Counted from the first letter of the stretch, positions 8,870-18,039 are shown. The stretch is 47,131 bases of DNA from an uncultured Clostridia bacterium (GCA_947624195.1 CANQJH010000011.1:1-47131), one strand, 5' to 3'. Numbers and translations: made by a program. The notes: generated by a model from the letters alone, not told the origin.

Positions 8870-10468
8870 CTATATATATTCTTTTAATTTCTTACTTCTA
8901 CTTGGATGTCTTAGTTTTCTAAGAGCCTTTGCTTCAATTTGTCTAATTCTTTCACGAGTAACATTAAATTGTTTGCCAACTTCTTCAAGAGTTCTTGCTT
9001 TTCCATCATCAAGACCAAATCTTAATCTTAGAACTTTAGCTTCTCTTGGAGTCAAAGTTTTCATTACGTCATCTAGCTGTTCTTTAAGCATTGTATATGA
9101 TGCTGCATCTTGTGGTGATGGTGAATCATCATCTTGTATGAAATCTCCTAAATGGCTATCGTCTTCTTCTCCAATTGGCGTTTCAAGTGAAACTGGGTCT
9201 TGAGCTATTTTTTGAATTTCTAGAACTTTGTCAACTGATATTTCCATATCTGCTGCAATTTCCTCCGGACTAGGTTCTCTACCGTTTTGTTGTAGCAGAT
9301 GTCTTGATGTACGAATTAGTTTATTAATCGTTTCTACCATATGCACTGGTATTCTTATTGTTCTTGCTTGGTCTGCTATAGCTCTTGTTATAGCTTGTCT
9401 TATCCACCATGTTGCATACGTACTAAACTTAAATCCCTTGGTATAATCAAATTTATCAACTGCTTTAATTAATCCCATATTGCCTTCTTGAATTAAATCT
9501 AAGAATAGCATTCCTCTTCCGACGTATTTTTTCGCTATACTAACAACCAATCTTAAATTTGATTCTGTTAATTTCTTTTTGGCTTCTTCATCATTATTTA
9601 AAATTCTTTTTGCTAATTCTAATTCTTCTTCATAGCTAAGTAACGGGATTTTTCCAATTTCTCTTAGATACATTCTAACTGGGTCGTCAATGCTAATGCC
9701 GTCCATGTTATCCATATCTAAATCTTCAACAGATATGTCTTCTACTTCTTCTAAGTCTTCTGCGTCAGGCTCAATGTCTTCAATATCGTCTCCTACACTT
9801 ACCCCCATTTGCTCAAAGGTTTCAAATACTTTTTCTATTTTGTCTGGGTCAATATTTCCAAGTTGTGTAGCAAGTTCTTCATAAGTTACCTGACCTTTCT
9901 TTTTTAATTGGTCAATTACCTTTTTTATTTTTTCAGTTTCTTCATTATTTAATTCTTGCTTAGTTTCACTTTTAGCATTGTCAACTTTGGGTTCTTCACT
10001 TGTCGTTACGATTTGTTCTGCTTCTTTTTCTCCTATATCTTCTATTTCTGCTTTTTTACTATTTTTATCCGTTTTAGATAATTTCTTTGTATCTATTTCT
10101 TCATTATTAGTAGGAGATGTATTTTCTTCATTTTCAGCTTTTGTTTTAGATGCTTTTTTGCTTGTTTTTTCTTTTTGCTCTTCTGCCTTCTTAGCTTGTT
10201 TTTCTTCACTTTTTGTATCTGGTTTAACTTTTTCGTCTCTTGCAGTAGGATTATTAGCTTTTAGCTTTTCCTCCTCTTTAGACTTCTTTTTCAATTCTTT
10301 AGCCTCTTTTTTAGCTTCCTTTTCTGCTTTTTTCTTTAATGCTTTTTCTTCCTTTTCTTCTCTTTGTAATATTTTTTTAGCTGCTTCTTTTTCTTCCTTT
10401 TTCTTTTTAGCAATTCTAGCATTATCAATTAAATTAATAACATCTTTTACATTGTCTGATTTTTTCAT
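8870..10468 (-). CDS. rpoD: Primary sigma factor RpoD (SigA) with extended charged N-terminus
   Basis: The C-terminal 270 residues are a standard group 1 sigma factor: region 1.2 ([20 protein letters not shown]), region 2 with the -10 binding helix ([20 protein letters not shown]), region 3, and region 4 with the helix-turn-helix [20 protein letters not shown]. It directs RNA polymerase to housekeeping promoters, and several TTGACA-17-TATAAT promoters are visible in this window. At 532 residues it is clearly longer than the usual 360-400. Residues 20-180 form a Lys/Glu/Ala-rich, low-complexity extension before a recognisable region 1.1 (about 180-240). AGGAGG precedes the start, 9 bp from dnaG. 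Confidence 0.97.
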   Translation of the reverse strand: MKKSDNVKDVINLIDNARIAKKKKEEKEAAKKILQREEKEEKALKKKAEKEAKKEAKELKKKSKEEEKLKANNPTARDEKVKPDTKSEEKQAKKAEEQKEKTSKKASKTKAENEENTSPTNNEEIDTKKLSKTDKNSKKAEIEDIGEKEAEQIVTTSEEPKVDNAKSETKQELNNEETEKIKKVIDQLKKKGQVTYEELATQLGNIDPDKIEKVFETFEQMGVSVGDDIEDIEPDAEDLEEVEDISVEDLDMDNMDGISIDDPVRMYLREIGKIPLLSYEEELELAKRILNNDEEAKKKLTESNLRLVVSIAKKYVGRGMLFLDLIQEGNMGLIKAVDKFDYTKGFKFSTYATWWIRQAITRAIADQARTIRIPVHMVETINKLIRTSRHLLQQNGREPSPEEIAADMEISVDKVLEIQKIAQDPVSLETPIGEEDDSHLGDFIQDDDSPSPQDAASYTMLKEQLDDVMKTLTPREAKVLRLRFGLDDGKARTLEEVGKQFNVTRERIRQIEAKALRKLRHPSRSKKLKEYI

Positions 10469-10477
10469 TTTTACCTC

Positions 10478-12268
10478 CTATTTCATCTTTGCTAGTTCAA
10501 TAATTATGTTGTTTAATTCCGCTTCTAGCTTAGATACATCCTCTTCCCCCAAATTTTGCCTATTGTTAAGTAAAACTATTATTTCATTTCTACGAGCAAT
10601 CTTTTTTTCTTTCAGATAGATTTTTTCTATATCCTCTATAGCTTTGTTTACATCAGTAATTCCAAAGTCTTCTGCTAATATACCACTTATGTAATTTATG
10701 GTTGCTTCATCTTGAAACCAGTCTATAACATTTTCCATATTAGCTTTTTGCTCTATTTTTTCAAATAATGTATTTATTATGTATTTATTATTTTCAATTT
10801 TGATGCAATTTAAATCAACTGCACTTTTTATTTTTTCATAGCTTGTCTCACTATAATTGATAAGTAAATAAATCAACATCTTTTCTCTTCTTTGAGTTGC
10901 TACATCTACTTTTTCTTCCTTTTGTGGAATAGCCGTAACTGTTGTCTTTTCAAGAACTTTTTGGCTTGTCTTTCCTCTATACAGTCTTTTATTTATCTCA
11001 GCATCAATAGAATTTTTGGAAATATCGTATTCTTTAGAAATCTTGTCTATGTATATTTCTCTTTCCATAGTGTTGTCAACTTCTGATAAGACCTTAGCTA
11101 TCTCATTTAGAAATTTAATCTTATCACTTGTATTGTCAAGGTTTAAATCCTTTTTTAGATTTTTAACCTTATATTCTACAATTGATATGCTATTGTCCAT
11201 GCATTTTCTAAATCGGTCTGGACCGTATTTTATAACATACTCGTCTGGATCTTTTGCACCAGTAATTTGGAGAACTCTCATATCGATGCCCATATTTTTT
11301 AGTATGTCCATACCCCTCATAATAGCTGTTTGTCCAGCTCCATCTGCGTCATATCCTAGAATTACTTGTTCACAGTTTTTTCTAAGTAATCTTCCCTGTG
11401 CGTCTGTCAAAGCTGTTCCTAAAGAAGCAACAACATTTGTAATCCCTCTTTGGTGTAACGAAATTACATCCATGTAGCCTTCAACTATTAGTATCCTTTT
11501 AAGCATACCACTTTGCTGCTTTCTAGCTACATTTAGTCCAAAAAGATTGCGTGATTTGCTATATACGATATTTTCTGGTGAATTAATGTATTTTGGCTTG
11601 CTGTCGTCCAAAACTCTCCCACCAAAAGCAATTACTCTGTTTCTAATATCTTGAATTGGAAACATGATACGATGTTTGAATTTGTCATATAATCTGCCAC
11701 TTTCGGACTTGCCAATTAAGCTTGAGGCAAGTAATTCTTCTTGTCCAAAACCTTGTGACTGTAAATGCTTTAATAATTCGTTGTTATCGCCTGCATATCC
11801 TATCAAAAAAGACTTTAGTGTATTATTGTCTAATTTTCTCTTTTTTATGTATTCTTGGGCCAGTTTTGATGTTGGTTTATATAAATTTGCATGGTAGAAT
11901 TCTGCTGCTTCTTTATTAACTAGATAAACTTTTGATTTCAAATTTGCTATTCTTTCATCTTGTGCATTTGATGATTTGGGTAGTTCCATGCCTACACGTT
12001 CTGCAAGCATTTGCACACTTTCCACAAAACTTATATTCTCTATTTTGCTAATGAAGTGAAATACATTGCCCCCAACTCCACATCCAAAGCAGTGAAATAT
12101 TTGTCTATCTGGAGAAACAGAAAATGATGGAGACTTTTCATTATGAAATGGACATAGTCCAAAATAATTGCGCCCCTGTCTTTTTAAAGTAACATATTGT
12201 GATATAACATCTACTATATCATTACGAGTTCTTAGTTCGTCTAATAATTCATCACTATATCTTACCAT
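10478..12268 (-). CDS. dnaG: DNA primase DnaG
   Basis: The 596-residue primase has the N-terminal CHC2 zinc finger (CPFHNEKSPSFSVSPDRQ then HCFGCG, residues 40-64), the TOPRIM catalytic core (LIVEGYMDVISLHQRG, LGYDADGAG), and a C-terminal region of the helicase-binding type. It makes RNA primers for lagging-strand replication. The start is at ATG 12268 after AAAGGTAG. It is followed after 9 bp by rpoD, the classic macromolecular-synthesis gene pair. Length is normal. Confidence 0.97.
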   Translation of the reverse strand: MVRYSDELLDELRTRNDIVDVISQYVTLKRQGRNYFGLCPFHNEKSPSFSVSPDRQIFHCFGCGVGGNVFHFISKIENISFVESVQMLAERVGMELPKSSNAQDERIANLKSKVYLVNKEAAEFYHANLYKPTSKLAQEYIKKRKLDNNTLKSFLIGYAGDNNELLKHLQSQGFGQEELLASSLIGKSESGRLYDKFKHRIMFPIQDIRNRVIAFGGRVLDDSKPKYINSPENIVYSKSRNLFGLNVARKQQSGMLKRILIVEGYMDVISLHQRGITNVVASLGTALTDAQGRLLRKNCEQVILGYDADGAGQTAIMRGMDILKNMGIDMRVLQITGAKDPDEYVIKYGPDRFRKCMDNSISIVEYKVKNLKKDLNLDNTSDKIKFLNEIAKVLSEVDNTMEREIYIDKISKEYDISKNSIDAEINKRLYRGKTSQKVLEKTTVTAIPQKEEKVDVATQRREKMLIYLLINYSETSYEKIKSAVDLNCIKIENNKYIINTLFEKIEQKANMENVIDWFQDEATINYISGILAEDFGITDVNKAIEDIEKIYLKEKKIARRNEIIVLLNNRQNLGEEDVSKLEAELNNIIIELAKMK

Positions 12269-12447
12269 AATTCTACCTTTCTTTTCTCATATTTATAATA
12301 TTCGACAAATATAACTTAAATCCTTCTTGTTTTTAAAATTATGTAAATAAAATGTTTTACATAATTCTGTAATTTTTTAATATTTTTTTATTTGAAGATT
12401 TGTCATATGTGAAATCATTTTATTTGTGATATTTGGTTATACAAAGC

Positions 12448-12476
12448 AAAAAAGATACCATGAACAGTATCTTTTT
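12448..12476 (-). terminator. Intrinsic terminator after carD
   Basis: AAAAAGATAC and GTATCTTTTT form a stem with an 8-nt loop; on the minus strand the stem ends in a T-run and is 28 bp past the carD stop. Because both flanks are A/T homopolymers it could work in both directions. Confidence 0.85.
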
Positions 12477-12503
12477 ACTTAATTCTTATTGATTTTTGTA
12501 GAC

Positions 12504-13079
12504 TTAGGCATTTACATTTCCATCAAAAGGAATAAATTTGCTAACTGCATTTTGTTGTAGATCAATTTTAGCCTCTGTTGGAACTTTAAATTCTTTATAT
12601 GACATATCTATTTTGTTATCTACTAATTTTTCAATTTCGTCTTTTGAGGCATGCTCAGCTAGTACCAATTCACTTACCAAAATAAGCTTAGCATTGTTAA
12701 GCATCTTTTTTTCTCCAGTAGATAAAGTGCCTTTTTCTTTTTGTTTGAAACTTAAATTTCTAACAACATCAGCAACTTTGTATATATCTCCTGTTTTCAT
12801 TTTATCTAAATTATCTCTGTATCTTTTATTCCAGTTATCAGACATTTCTGTCTCATTTTGCTCTAATAACTTTAGTACTTCTCCCGCACTTTGGCTATCT
12901 ATAACACTTCTAACTCCCATTTCTTCTGCCTTGGCAGTTGGAACCATTACCATAACCTCACCTGGCATTTTTATAACATAATATTGTTGTTTCTCTCCTA
13001 ATATTTCTTTTTCTTCTATTGCGTTAATTGTCCCTGCACCATGCATTGGATATACTATATTGTCACCTATGTTAAACAT
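12504..13079 (-). CDS. carD: CarD-family RNA polymerase-binding regulator
   Basis: The 191-residue protein begins MFNIGDNIVYPMHGAGTINAIEEKEI, the CarD/CdnL/TRCF RNA-polymerase interacting fold (residues 1-60), and continues with the helical C-terminal domain. Family members bind the polymerase beta lobe and stabilise open complexes at rRNA and housekeeping promoters. The start is fixed by GGAAAGGAG about 8 nt upstream. It stands alone, between the dut gene and dnaG, with its own terminator. The same RNA-polymerase-binding fold recurs inside Mfd at 38559-41954. Confidence 0.92.
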   Translation of the reverse strand: MFNIGDNIVYPMHGAGTINAIEEKEILGEKQQYYVIKMPGEVMVMVPTAKAEEMGVRSVIDSQSAGEVLKLLEQNETEMSDNWNKRYRDNLDKMKTGDIYKVADVVRNLSFKQKEKGTLSTGEKKMLNNAKLILVSELVLAEHASKDEIEKLVDNKIDMSYKEFKVPTEAKIDLQQNAVSKFIPFDGNVNA

Positions 13080-13271
13080 TTATGTACTCTCCTTTCCAAC
13101 TTTGGTCTATTAAGAGATATAAGTCTCCTCTTTTACCACACTATTATTATAGCACGATTTTGAAAAGAAGTAAAGAATTTTTTTTATTAATTTTTTCTTC
13201 CTTTTAAAACTGGAATTTAAATTTTCACTTCACGTTAATTTTTTCTTTTTTCGCATTTTTTATGTAATTAT

Positions 13272-13733
13272 CTATTTACTGGTTGAGCCAAAGCCACCTT
13301 TTCTCTCTCCTTCTGCTGTGTCTGTATCAGTTACAAAATATTTTTGGAATATTCCTTGACCTATTGCGTCTCCCTTTTTAACTTCTACGTCAACATCTTT
13401 TATGTTGTAAAAGGCAAACATTATGTGTCCGTCATTTTCTGGATTGCCATAATAATCTTTGTCCACTATTCCTACACTATTTGCTAATACTAGTCCCTTT
13501 TTCTTTGGATTAGAACTTCTGTTGCAAAGCATTAGATATTCATCATCTTGCATGTATGCTTTTAATCCTGTTTTAATTAGAGTAGGAGCTTGTCCCGGTT
13601 TAAATGCAGGTATTATGCAGTCTTCTGCCGCTTCTATATCATATCCTGCTGAATATTTTGTTTTTCTTTCTGGAAGATTAATTCCTTTATCTTCAAATCC
13701 TTTTGCTACTTCAAATCCTCTTAATTTTTCCAT
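13272..13733 (-). CDS. dut: dUTP diphosphatase
   Basis: The 153-residue protein shows the trimeric dUTPase motifs in order: 1 SAGYDIEAAED, 2 NRSSNPKKKG, 3 ANSVGIVDKDYYGNPEND, 4 GDAIGQGIFQKY, and 5 ERKGGFGSTS at the C-terminus. It hydrolyses dUTP to dUMP and pyrophosphate, keeping uracil out of DNA and supplying dTMP synthesis. GGAAG lies upstream of ATG 13733. The NSVGIVDKDYYGNPENDGH spacing with an Asn-rich motif 3 is seen in several Clostridia. The promoter found at 13857-13885 probably drives it. Confidence 0.93.
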   Translation of the reverse strand: MEKLRGFEVAKGFEDKGINLPERKTKYSAGYDIEAAEDCIIPAFKPGQAPTLIKTGLKAYMQDDEYLMLCNRSSNPKKKGLVLANSVGIVDKDYYGNPENDGHIMFAFYNIKDVDVEVKKGDAIGQGIFQKYFVTDTDTAEGERKGGFGSTSK

Positions 13734-13856
13734 TATTTACTTCCTTTCCTCATTTCACTTAGAAACCGTACATCACAATATTATTTAATAAAGTTCTTGA
13801 AGCCGTGATTCTAAGGAATAATTTTATAAAATATTTTTTACTTACTTTTCATTTGT

Positions 13857-13885
13857 ATTTTATTTTATTATGACAATTATGTCAA
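13857..13885 (-). promoter_or_regulatory. dut promoter with overlapping inverted repeat
   Basis: On the minus strand TTGACA (13880-13885) and TAAAAT (13857-13862) are separated by exactly 17 bp. The inverted repeat TGACA-ATTA-TGTCA (13871-13884) covers the -35 box and lies about 50 bp upstream of feoA, so a bound repressor could affect both divergent genes. No match to a known Fur or DtxR box is claimed. Confidence 0.6.
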
Positions 13886-13934
13886 TAACTGCATAGTATA
13901 TTATATATAAAAATATAAAAATTGAGGTGCTAAA

Positions 13935-14165
13935 ATGCTTAGCTTAGATAAACTACCATTGAATCAAACTGGCAATATACAAACTATTAAATGCTCTGGA
14001 ATTCTTGAAAGGAGATTACTAGACTTAGGGTTAGTAAAAAATACTCCGATTACAGCTCTATTCCGTTCTCCTTTAGGCGATCCTACCGCCTACGAGTTTA
14101 GAGGAAGTATTATTGCCATTAGAAGTGACGAAGCAAAAAATATATACGTAAATTATAAAGTTTAA
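13935..14165 (+). CDS. feoA: Ferrous iron transport protein FeoA
   Basis: The 76-residue protein is a single SH3-like FeoA domain: LSLDKLPLNQTGNIQTIKC, then ERRLLDLGLVKNTPITALFRSPLGDP and the final strand. FeoA is a small cytosolic partner that supports Fe(II) uptake by FeoB. GAGGTG precedes the ATG. In related bacteria feoA is directly followed by feoB; here feoB lies about 4.4 kb downstream on the same strand, separated by a convergent gene, an insertion sequence and an Rpn-type gene, and feoA has its own terminator. Confidence 0.93.
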   Translation: MLSLDKLPLNQTGNIQTIKCSGILERRLLDLGLVKNTPITALFRSPLGDPTAYEFRGSIIAIRSDEAKNIYVNYKV

Positions 14166-14169
14166 AATT

Positions 14170-14223
14170 AAAGAAATAGTGGAAAATTTAAAGTTCTTTT
14201 ACTTTATATACCACTATTTCTTT
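14170..14223. terminator. Bidirectional terminator between feoA and the metalloprotease
   Basis: Positions 14170-14182 and 14211-14223 (AAAGAAATAGTGG and its complement) form a perfect 13-bp stem. The right arm ends in TTTCTTTT on the plus strand and the left flank is A-rich, so it can serve both convergent genes. Confidence 0.85.
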
Positions 14224-14250
14224 TGAGGTTATTTTGTTTTATGTTGCTTT

Positions 14251-14943
14251 TTATTTTTTTAGTTCTTTTTCTGCTTCTTTGTAGTCTGGCATATATTTTT
14301 CAACCATACTCCAGAATTTCTTTGAATGGTTCATATATCTTAAATGACAAGTTTCATGTAATACTACGTATTCTATAGCTCTTCTGCTATACATCATAAG
14401 ATTTTGATTAATAGTAATTTTTTTGTTTGAAGAACAGCTTCCCCATACTGATTTTACTTTTCTAATTCTATATTCTTCAGGTGCTAATCCTACCATTTTT
14501 CTAATTTTCTCAAATGCTTGCTCTACTTCTTTTTCTGCAACCATATAGTACATTTTATCTATCATCTTTTTTATTTGCTCTGTGTTATCTTCATCTGCAT
14601 ATCTTAGAGGTAATATAACAACTATTTTATCGTTTTCTACGTTAAGAATTGCATTGTTTATATCTTTATAATATAGATTCAAATAGTAGCTTTCACCCAA
14701 TATTTGAAATCTCTCACCATCGGCATACTCTTTTGCTTTTCTAGGAGATACTTTGTATTCTTCTAGCTTTCTCATAATCCAGTCTCTTTTTTCTTCAACT
14801 ACACTTTGAATTTGACTAGCTGTTGCATACCAAGGTGCTTTGATTACAACTTCACCATTTTCAATTGTTATATAATAATTCTTTATTCTAGCTTTACTTA
14901 CTGTATATGCTATTGTTTTGTTTTGATATTTAATATTTTTCAT
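14251..14943 (-). CDS. YgjP-like zinc metallopeptidase (SprT/M48-related)
   Basis: The 230-residue protein has the zinc motif VVLHETCHLRYMNHSKKFW (HEXXH at 196-200, likely third ligand His206) preceded by the conserved KSVWGSCSSNKKITINQNLM, the hallmark of the YgjP/DUF45 family. The N-terminal half is the beta-rich part usual in this family. Family members are often near restriction or repair genes, but substrates are poorly known. I chose ATG 14943 because GAGGAG lies 8 nt upstream; a longer frame has no ribosome binding site. It converges on feoA. Confidence 0.88.
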   Translation of the reverse strand: MKNIKYQNKTIAYTVSKARIKNYYITIENGEVVIKAPWYATASQIQSVVEEKRDWIMRKLEEYKVSPRKAKEYADGERFQILGESYYLNLYYKDINNAILNVENDKIVVILPLRYADEDNTEQIKKMIDKMYYMVAEKEVEQAFEKIRKMVGLAPEEYRIRKVKSVWGSCSSNKKITINQNLMMYSRRAIEYVVLHETCHLRYMNHSKKFWSMVEKYMPDYKEAEKELKK

Positions 14944-15337
14944 AATTAATATCTCCTCTCGTGCTTTTATCAAGTCTTTTGTGAAATTGTAATTATGTCA
15001 TCTTCGTATGTTTGTTCTTAAAACTTCTGTTCGATTTTTATTTTAATATTATATTTAAAAAATGTCAATAGTTTTTTGTAAATTTTTTATTTTAAATGTA
15101 AATTTTTTTATTTTCAATAAGAATTATAAATAGATAACACAAAATATAGAAATAGTTGTCTATTAATAAGCCTCGCTTGCTACCAACCTGAGCGTCAGCG
15201 GAAGGCGAATGAAACAAAAACAAATAGGTATGTTGATAGTGTAAAATAAAGTGTGTAAGTTAAAGGTACCAAAACTTATGCACTTTACTTTTTTATGCAA
15301 AAAAATATATAATAAAGAAAATGGAGGAAAATTAAAT

Positions 15338-16582
15338 ATGGGAAAAAAAATACAAAGAGATCCAAAAAGTGTCGCACTAGCACAAGCAATATTAGAACAA
15401 TATAGACCAGAAACAAAAGAAGATGTACAAGATGCAATGAAAGATATATTTGGACCAATATTTGAAGCAATGCTACAAGGAGAAATGAATGCACATTTAG
15501 GTTATGAAAGTAATAATCATGACTACAAAGAAACAGAAAATCGAAGAAATGGATATACTAATAAAACTCTAAAGACAACATATGGAGAAATACCAATAAA
15601 TGCACCAAGAGATAGAGATGGAACATTTGAGCCAATAGCAATACCAAAAAGAACAAAAGATGTATCAGGAATTGAAGATAAGGTATTATCGATGTATGCA
15701 AAAGGAATGAGTCAACGAGATATAGCATCAACAATAGAAGATATATATGGCTTTAATATATCAGCTGAAGCAATATCAGAAATAACAGATAAAGTAATAG
15801 AAGAAGTTACAGAATGGCAAAATAGACCATTAAAGAAGTTTTATGCATTTATGTTTGTAGATTGTATGTATGTGTCAATAAAGAAAGAGTATGAAACAAA
15901 GGAATATGCAGTATATACGATATTAGGATATGATGCTAATGGAATGAAAGATATTCTTGGAATCTGGCTAAATGAAACAGAAAGCAAACACAATTGGATG
16001 CAGATATTCGATGAATTAAAAACAAGAGGTGTAGAAGATGTCCTTTTCATATCTATGGATGGAGTATCAGGCTTAGAAGAAGGAGCAAAAGCAATATTTA
16101 AAAATGTAGTAGTACAAAGATGTATAGTACATTTAATAAGGAACTCAATAAAATATGTTCCAACAAAAAATTACAAGGCATTTACAGCACAATTAAAGAA
16201 AATATATGGAGCACCAAGTTTAAAGGCAGCAGAAGCAGAATTTGAGAAATTTAAGCAAACATGGAGTGAATATCCAGGAGCAGTAGAAGTATGGACAAGA
16301 AATTGGAAACATGTAGAGCAATTATTTAATTATGGAAGTGCAGTACGAAAGGTGATGTACACAACAAATGCAATAGAGAGTGTAAATTCAAGTTTTAGAA
16401 AAGTAACAAAAAGAGGATCATTTCCAAATGAGATTTCATTATTCAAATTACTTTATTTACGAGTTACAGAGTTGTATAAAAAATGGAAAGATAGACCAAT
16501 ATCAAATTGGGCAATGGTAAGAAATCAGATTGCAATGAATCCAGAAATGCAGGCAAGAATAACAAAATATGAAAATATATAA
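15338..16582 (+). CDS. IS256-family transposase
   Basis: The 414-residue protein is a Mutator/IS256 transposase. It has the N-terminal DNA-binding part (VALAQAILEQYRPETKEDVQ), the block NGYTNKTLKTTYGEIPINAPRDRDGTF, and the catalytic D-D-E triad: D in AFMFVDCMYVSI, D in LFISMDGVSGLEEGAK, and E in YTTNAIESVNSSFRK. CIVHLIRNS before the final acidic residue is also typical. I chose ATG 15338 since GGAGG (15324-15328) precedes it; the longer frame from 15251 starts inside the terminal repeat region. The gene appears complete. Confidence 0.95.
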   Translation: MGKKIQRDPKSVALAQAILEQYRPETKEDVQDAMKDIFGPIFEAMLQGEMNAHLGYESNNHDYKETENRRNGYTNKTLKTTYGEIPINAPRDRDGTFEPIAIPKRTKDVSGIEDKVLSMYAKGMSQRDIASTIEDIYGFNISAEAISEITDKVIEEVTEWQNRPLKKFYAFMFVDCMYVSIKKEYETKEYAVYTILGYDANGMKDILGIWLNETESKHNWMQIFDELKTRGVEDVLFISMDGVSGLEEGAKAIFKNVVVQRCIVHLIRNSIKYVPTKNYKAFTAQLKKIYGAPSLKAAEAEFEKFKQTWSEYPGAVEVWTRNWKHVEQLFNYGSAVRKVMYTTNAIESVNSSFRKVTKRGSFPNEISLFKLLYLRVTELYKKWKDRPISNWAMVRNQIAMNPEMQARITKYENI

Positions 16583-16596
16583 CAGGAGGTAAAAAG

Positions 16597-16758
16597 ATGA
16601 AAACGGATAGATATATAAAAAATCTAAAGGAAAATTTTGTTAGAATAACAACTGCTCAAGAAAAAGCAATTATAAAATATTGGGGCAAAAATATAGGTAA
16701 TGAATATACTGATCAAGATGTATGGGAGCAGACTAGAAAAGTCATAAATAATGCTTAA
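16597..16758 (+). CDS. 53-residue passenger protein inside the IS256-type element
   Basis: AGGAGG sits 8 nt before ATG 16597, 14 bp after the transposase stop, so the two are co-transcribed. The peptide (MKTDRYIKNLKENFVRITTA ... YWGKNIGNEYTDQDVWEQTR) is charged and probably helical, has no membrane segment or Cys, and matches no family I recognise. IS256-type elements normally carry only a transposase, so a second gene between the ends is unusual. A role in regulating transposition or translation is only a guess. Confidence 0.65.
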   Translation: MKTDRYIKNLKENFVRITTAQEKAIIKYWGKNIGNEYTDQDVWEQTRKVINNA

Positions 16759-16887
16759 AACCAATATTTAACAATTTATTAAATCTTCAAATTATTGTTA
16801 CTTTAAAACTTTGACAATATTAAAGTTTATTTGATGAACCTTAAGCACAATATTATGTATACTACCAATCACTCTAATGAAAAAATA

Positions 16888-16925
16888 AAATCAGTGACGA
16901 TAATTGACACTGATTTATAAAAAAT
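16888..16925 (+). terminator. Intrinsic terminator inside the insertion sequence
   Basis: AAATCAGTG (16888-16896) and CACTGATTT (16908-16916) form a 9-bp stem followed by ATAAAAAATTTT. It closes the transposase/passenger transcript just inside the right terminal repeat. The 16759-16887 stretch before it has no gene that I can see. Confidence 0.65.
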
Positions 16926-17046
16926 TTTAATTTTAAAAAAAATTACACACTTTACTTGACAAAGTCGGTATGTTTTTTAACACACCTATTATCAGTTCTC
17001 TATTTAATTAAATCTAACTATATATTTATGAAATTAGCATTTAACA

Positions 17047-18039
17047 TTAAACAGCTTGACTTTGCATTTCTTTTTTTATTTTTGCTAGTTCTTGCTCATT
17101 TGCATTTGTGTATTCTTTTATTAAATCGTCTTTTACTTTGCCCTTTATCATTTTTCTTATAATTTTAAGTCTACCCTCAGTTAAGCCAGACTTCCTGCCT
17201 ATGCTTTTGCCTTCCTCAAACCAGCTATCTCTTTCTTTTATTAATACTTCTTCTATATGCATCATTTCACTTTCCCTCCTCTTGAATTTTTTTAGAACTT
17301 CCTCTAGTTCCCTTTTATCCTTTTTAAAAACTTGTGACAATATTATTATTATATATTTTTCTATTTTTTCAATTTCTTTTGTGCTTAATTTTTGATTCAT
17401 TATTTTTGAATACATTTCCATTATCTTGTCTGTACTTTCTGCTTTTTCTAATAACAGTATTTTTGATAATAATGTATTTTCTTTTAGTAATTCTTCTTCT
17501 GGTATTTTGCTTGCTTCTACTAACTTATATTTTGTATATCCTTGTTTTGTCCAATACTTGAGTGTCTTTTTTGCTTTGAATTCGTTTTCACTTTTTTGAC
17601 TTTCTTTATTCCAGCTCTCTTTTCCTGTGTACAGTAATATTCCTATTACACTTGGTTCCTTATATGTTTCTTCTCTTATTTTACTTTTATCTAGGGCTAA
17701 TCTTGTTACTTCTACTTTATAATCAAAAAATCGATATTCCATTTCTGATTCTTTTTTACTTTGATGTTCTATTATTATGTATATATCTCTATCTTCCTGT
17801 TCAATTTTAGCATTTGTTTTTTCATCTTTTACTACTTTATATACTACATCTGATATTTTATTTTGTAATTTACTATTTACAAAACTACTATTATAATTAA
17901 TTATATTTTTTTCTGATAACTTTTCTTTTTCTTTTAAATTTAATGCTTTATTTATAAAATATGCTCCTTCTTCTTTATCTAGCAAAACATTTCTTATTAT
18001 TTTATCATGTGGATTATTTATGTATTCTTGTATATACAA
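17047..18039 (-). CDS. Rpn family recombination-promoting nuclease / putative transposase
   Basis: The 330-residue protein starts with the Rpn pattern HDKIIRNVLLDKEEGAYFI and has the PD-(D/E)XK-type core: NKISDVVYKV (Asp) and IYIIIEHQSKKESEMEYRFFDY (Glu-x-Gln), as in the transposase_31/Rpn family. These are DNA endonucleases linked to RecA-independent recombination and phage defence in other bacteria. The C-terminal half is helical and charged, usual for the family. The best start is TTG 18039, with AGGAGG 10 nt upstream; no ATG is close. It lies directly beside the IS256-type insertion, between feoA and feoB. Confidence 0.85.
   Translation of the reverse strand: MYIQEYINNPHDKIIRNVLLDKEEGAYFINKALNLKEKEKLSEKNIINYNSSFVNSKLQNKISDVVYKVVKDEKTNAKIEQEDRDIYIIIEHQSKKESEMEYRFFDYKVEVTRLALDKSKIREETYKEPSVIGILLYTGKESWNKESQKSENEFKAKKTLKYWTKQGYTKYKLVEASKIPEEELLKENTLLSKILLLEKAESTDKIMEMYSKIMNQKLSTKEIEKIEKYIIIILSQVFKKDKRELEEVLKKFKRRESEMMHIEEVLIKERDSWFEEGKSIGRKSGLTEGRLKIIRKMIKGKVKDDLIKEYTNANEQELAKIKKEMQSQAV

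Larger units (their letters stand above)
15235..16966 (+). mobile_element. Complete IS256-family insertion sequence
   Basis: The element is 1,732 bp. Its ends, 15235-15258 and the complement of 16943-16966, are imperfect 24-bp inverted repeats sharing TAAAGTGTGTAA. An 8-bp direct repeat GGTATGTT flanks it (15227-15234 and 16967-16974), the size expected for IS256-family target duplication. It carries the transposase, a second small gene and a terminator. Both ends and the reading frame are intact, which suggests a fairly recent insertion. Confidence 0.92.
15151..17005. repeat. Repeat element E2, interrupted by the IS256-type insertion
   Basis: The left part (15151-15234) resembles repeat E1: AATAGTTGTCTATTAATAAG, a GC-rich block, then GCGAATGAAACAAA. 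The right part (16975-17005) ends in TTCTCTATTT. Removing the insertion (15235-16966) and one copy of the target duplication rejoins AATAGGTATGTT, TTTT and AACACACCTATT, an almost perfect 12-bp hairpin that matches the position of the central hairpin of E1. The insertion therefore landed in the loop-side arm of a pre-existing structured repeat about 115 bp long. Confidence 0.5.

Noticed and set aside
9978-10619. 213-codon plus-strand frame rich in Phe/Ser/Leu
   Set aside because: It is the reverse complement of the Lys/Glu-rich RpoD extension; repetitive GAA/AAA codons leave the opposite strand open by composition.
10892-11477. Plus-strand frames opposite dnaG
   Set aside because: They lie entirely inside the well-supported dnaG gene on the other strand and have no ribosome binding site or recognisable domain.
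15251-15337. Longer N-terminus for the IS256-type transposase
   Set aside because: It would start inside the terminal repeat region and lacks a ribosome binding site; ATG 15338 has GGAGG.
15235-16966. Composite transposon or defence island
   Set aside because: Only one insertion sequence copy is present and none of the neighbours belongs to a recognised defence system apart from a possible role of the Rpn-type nuclease.
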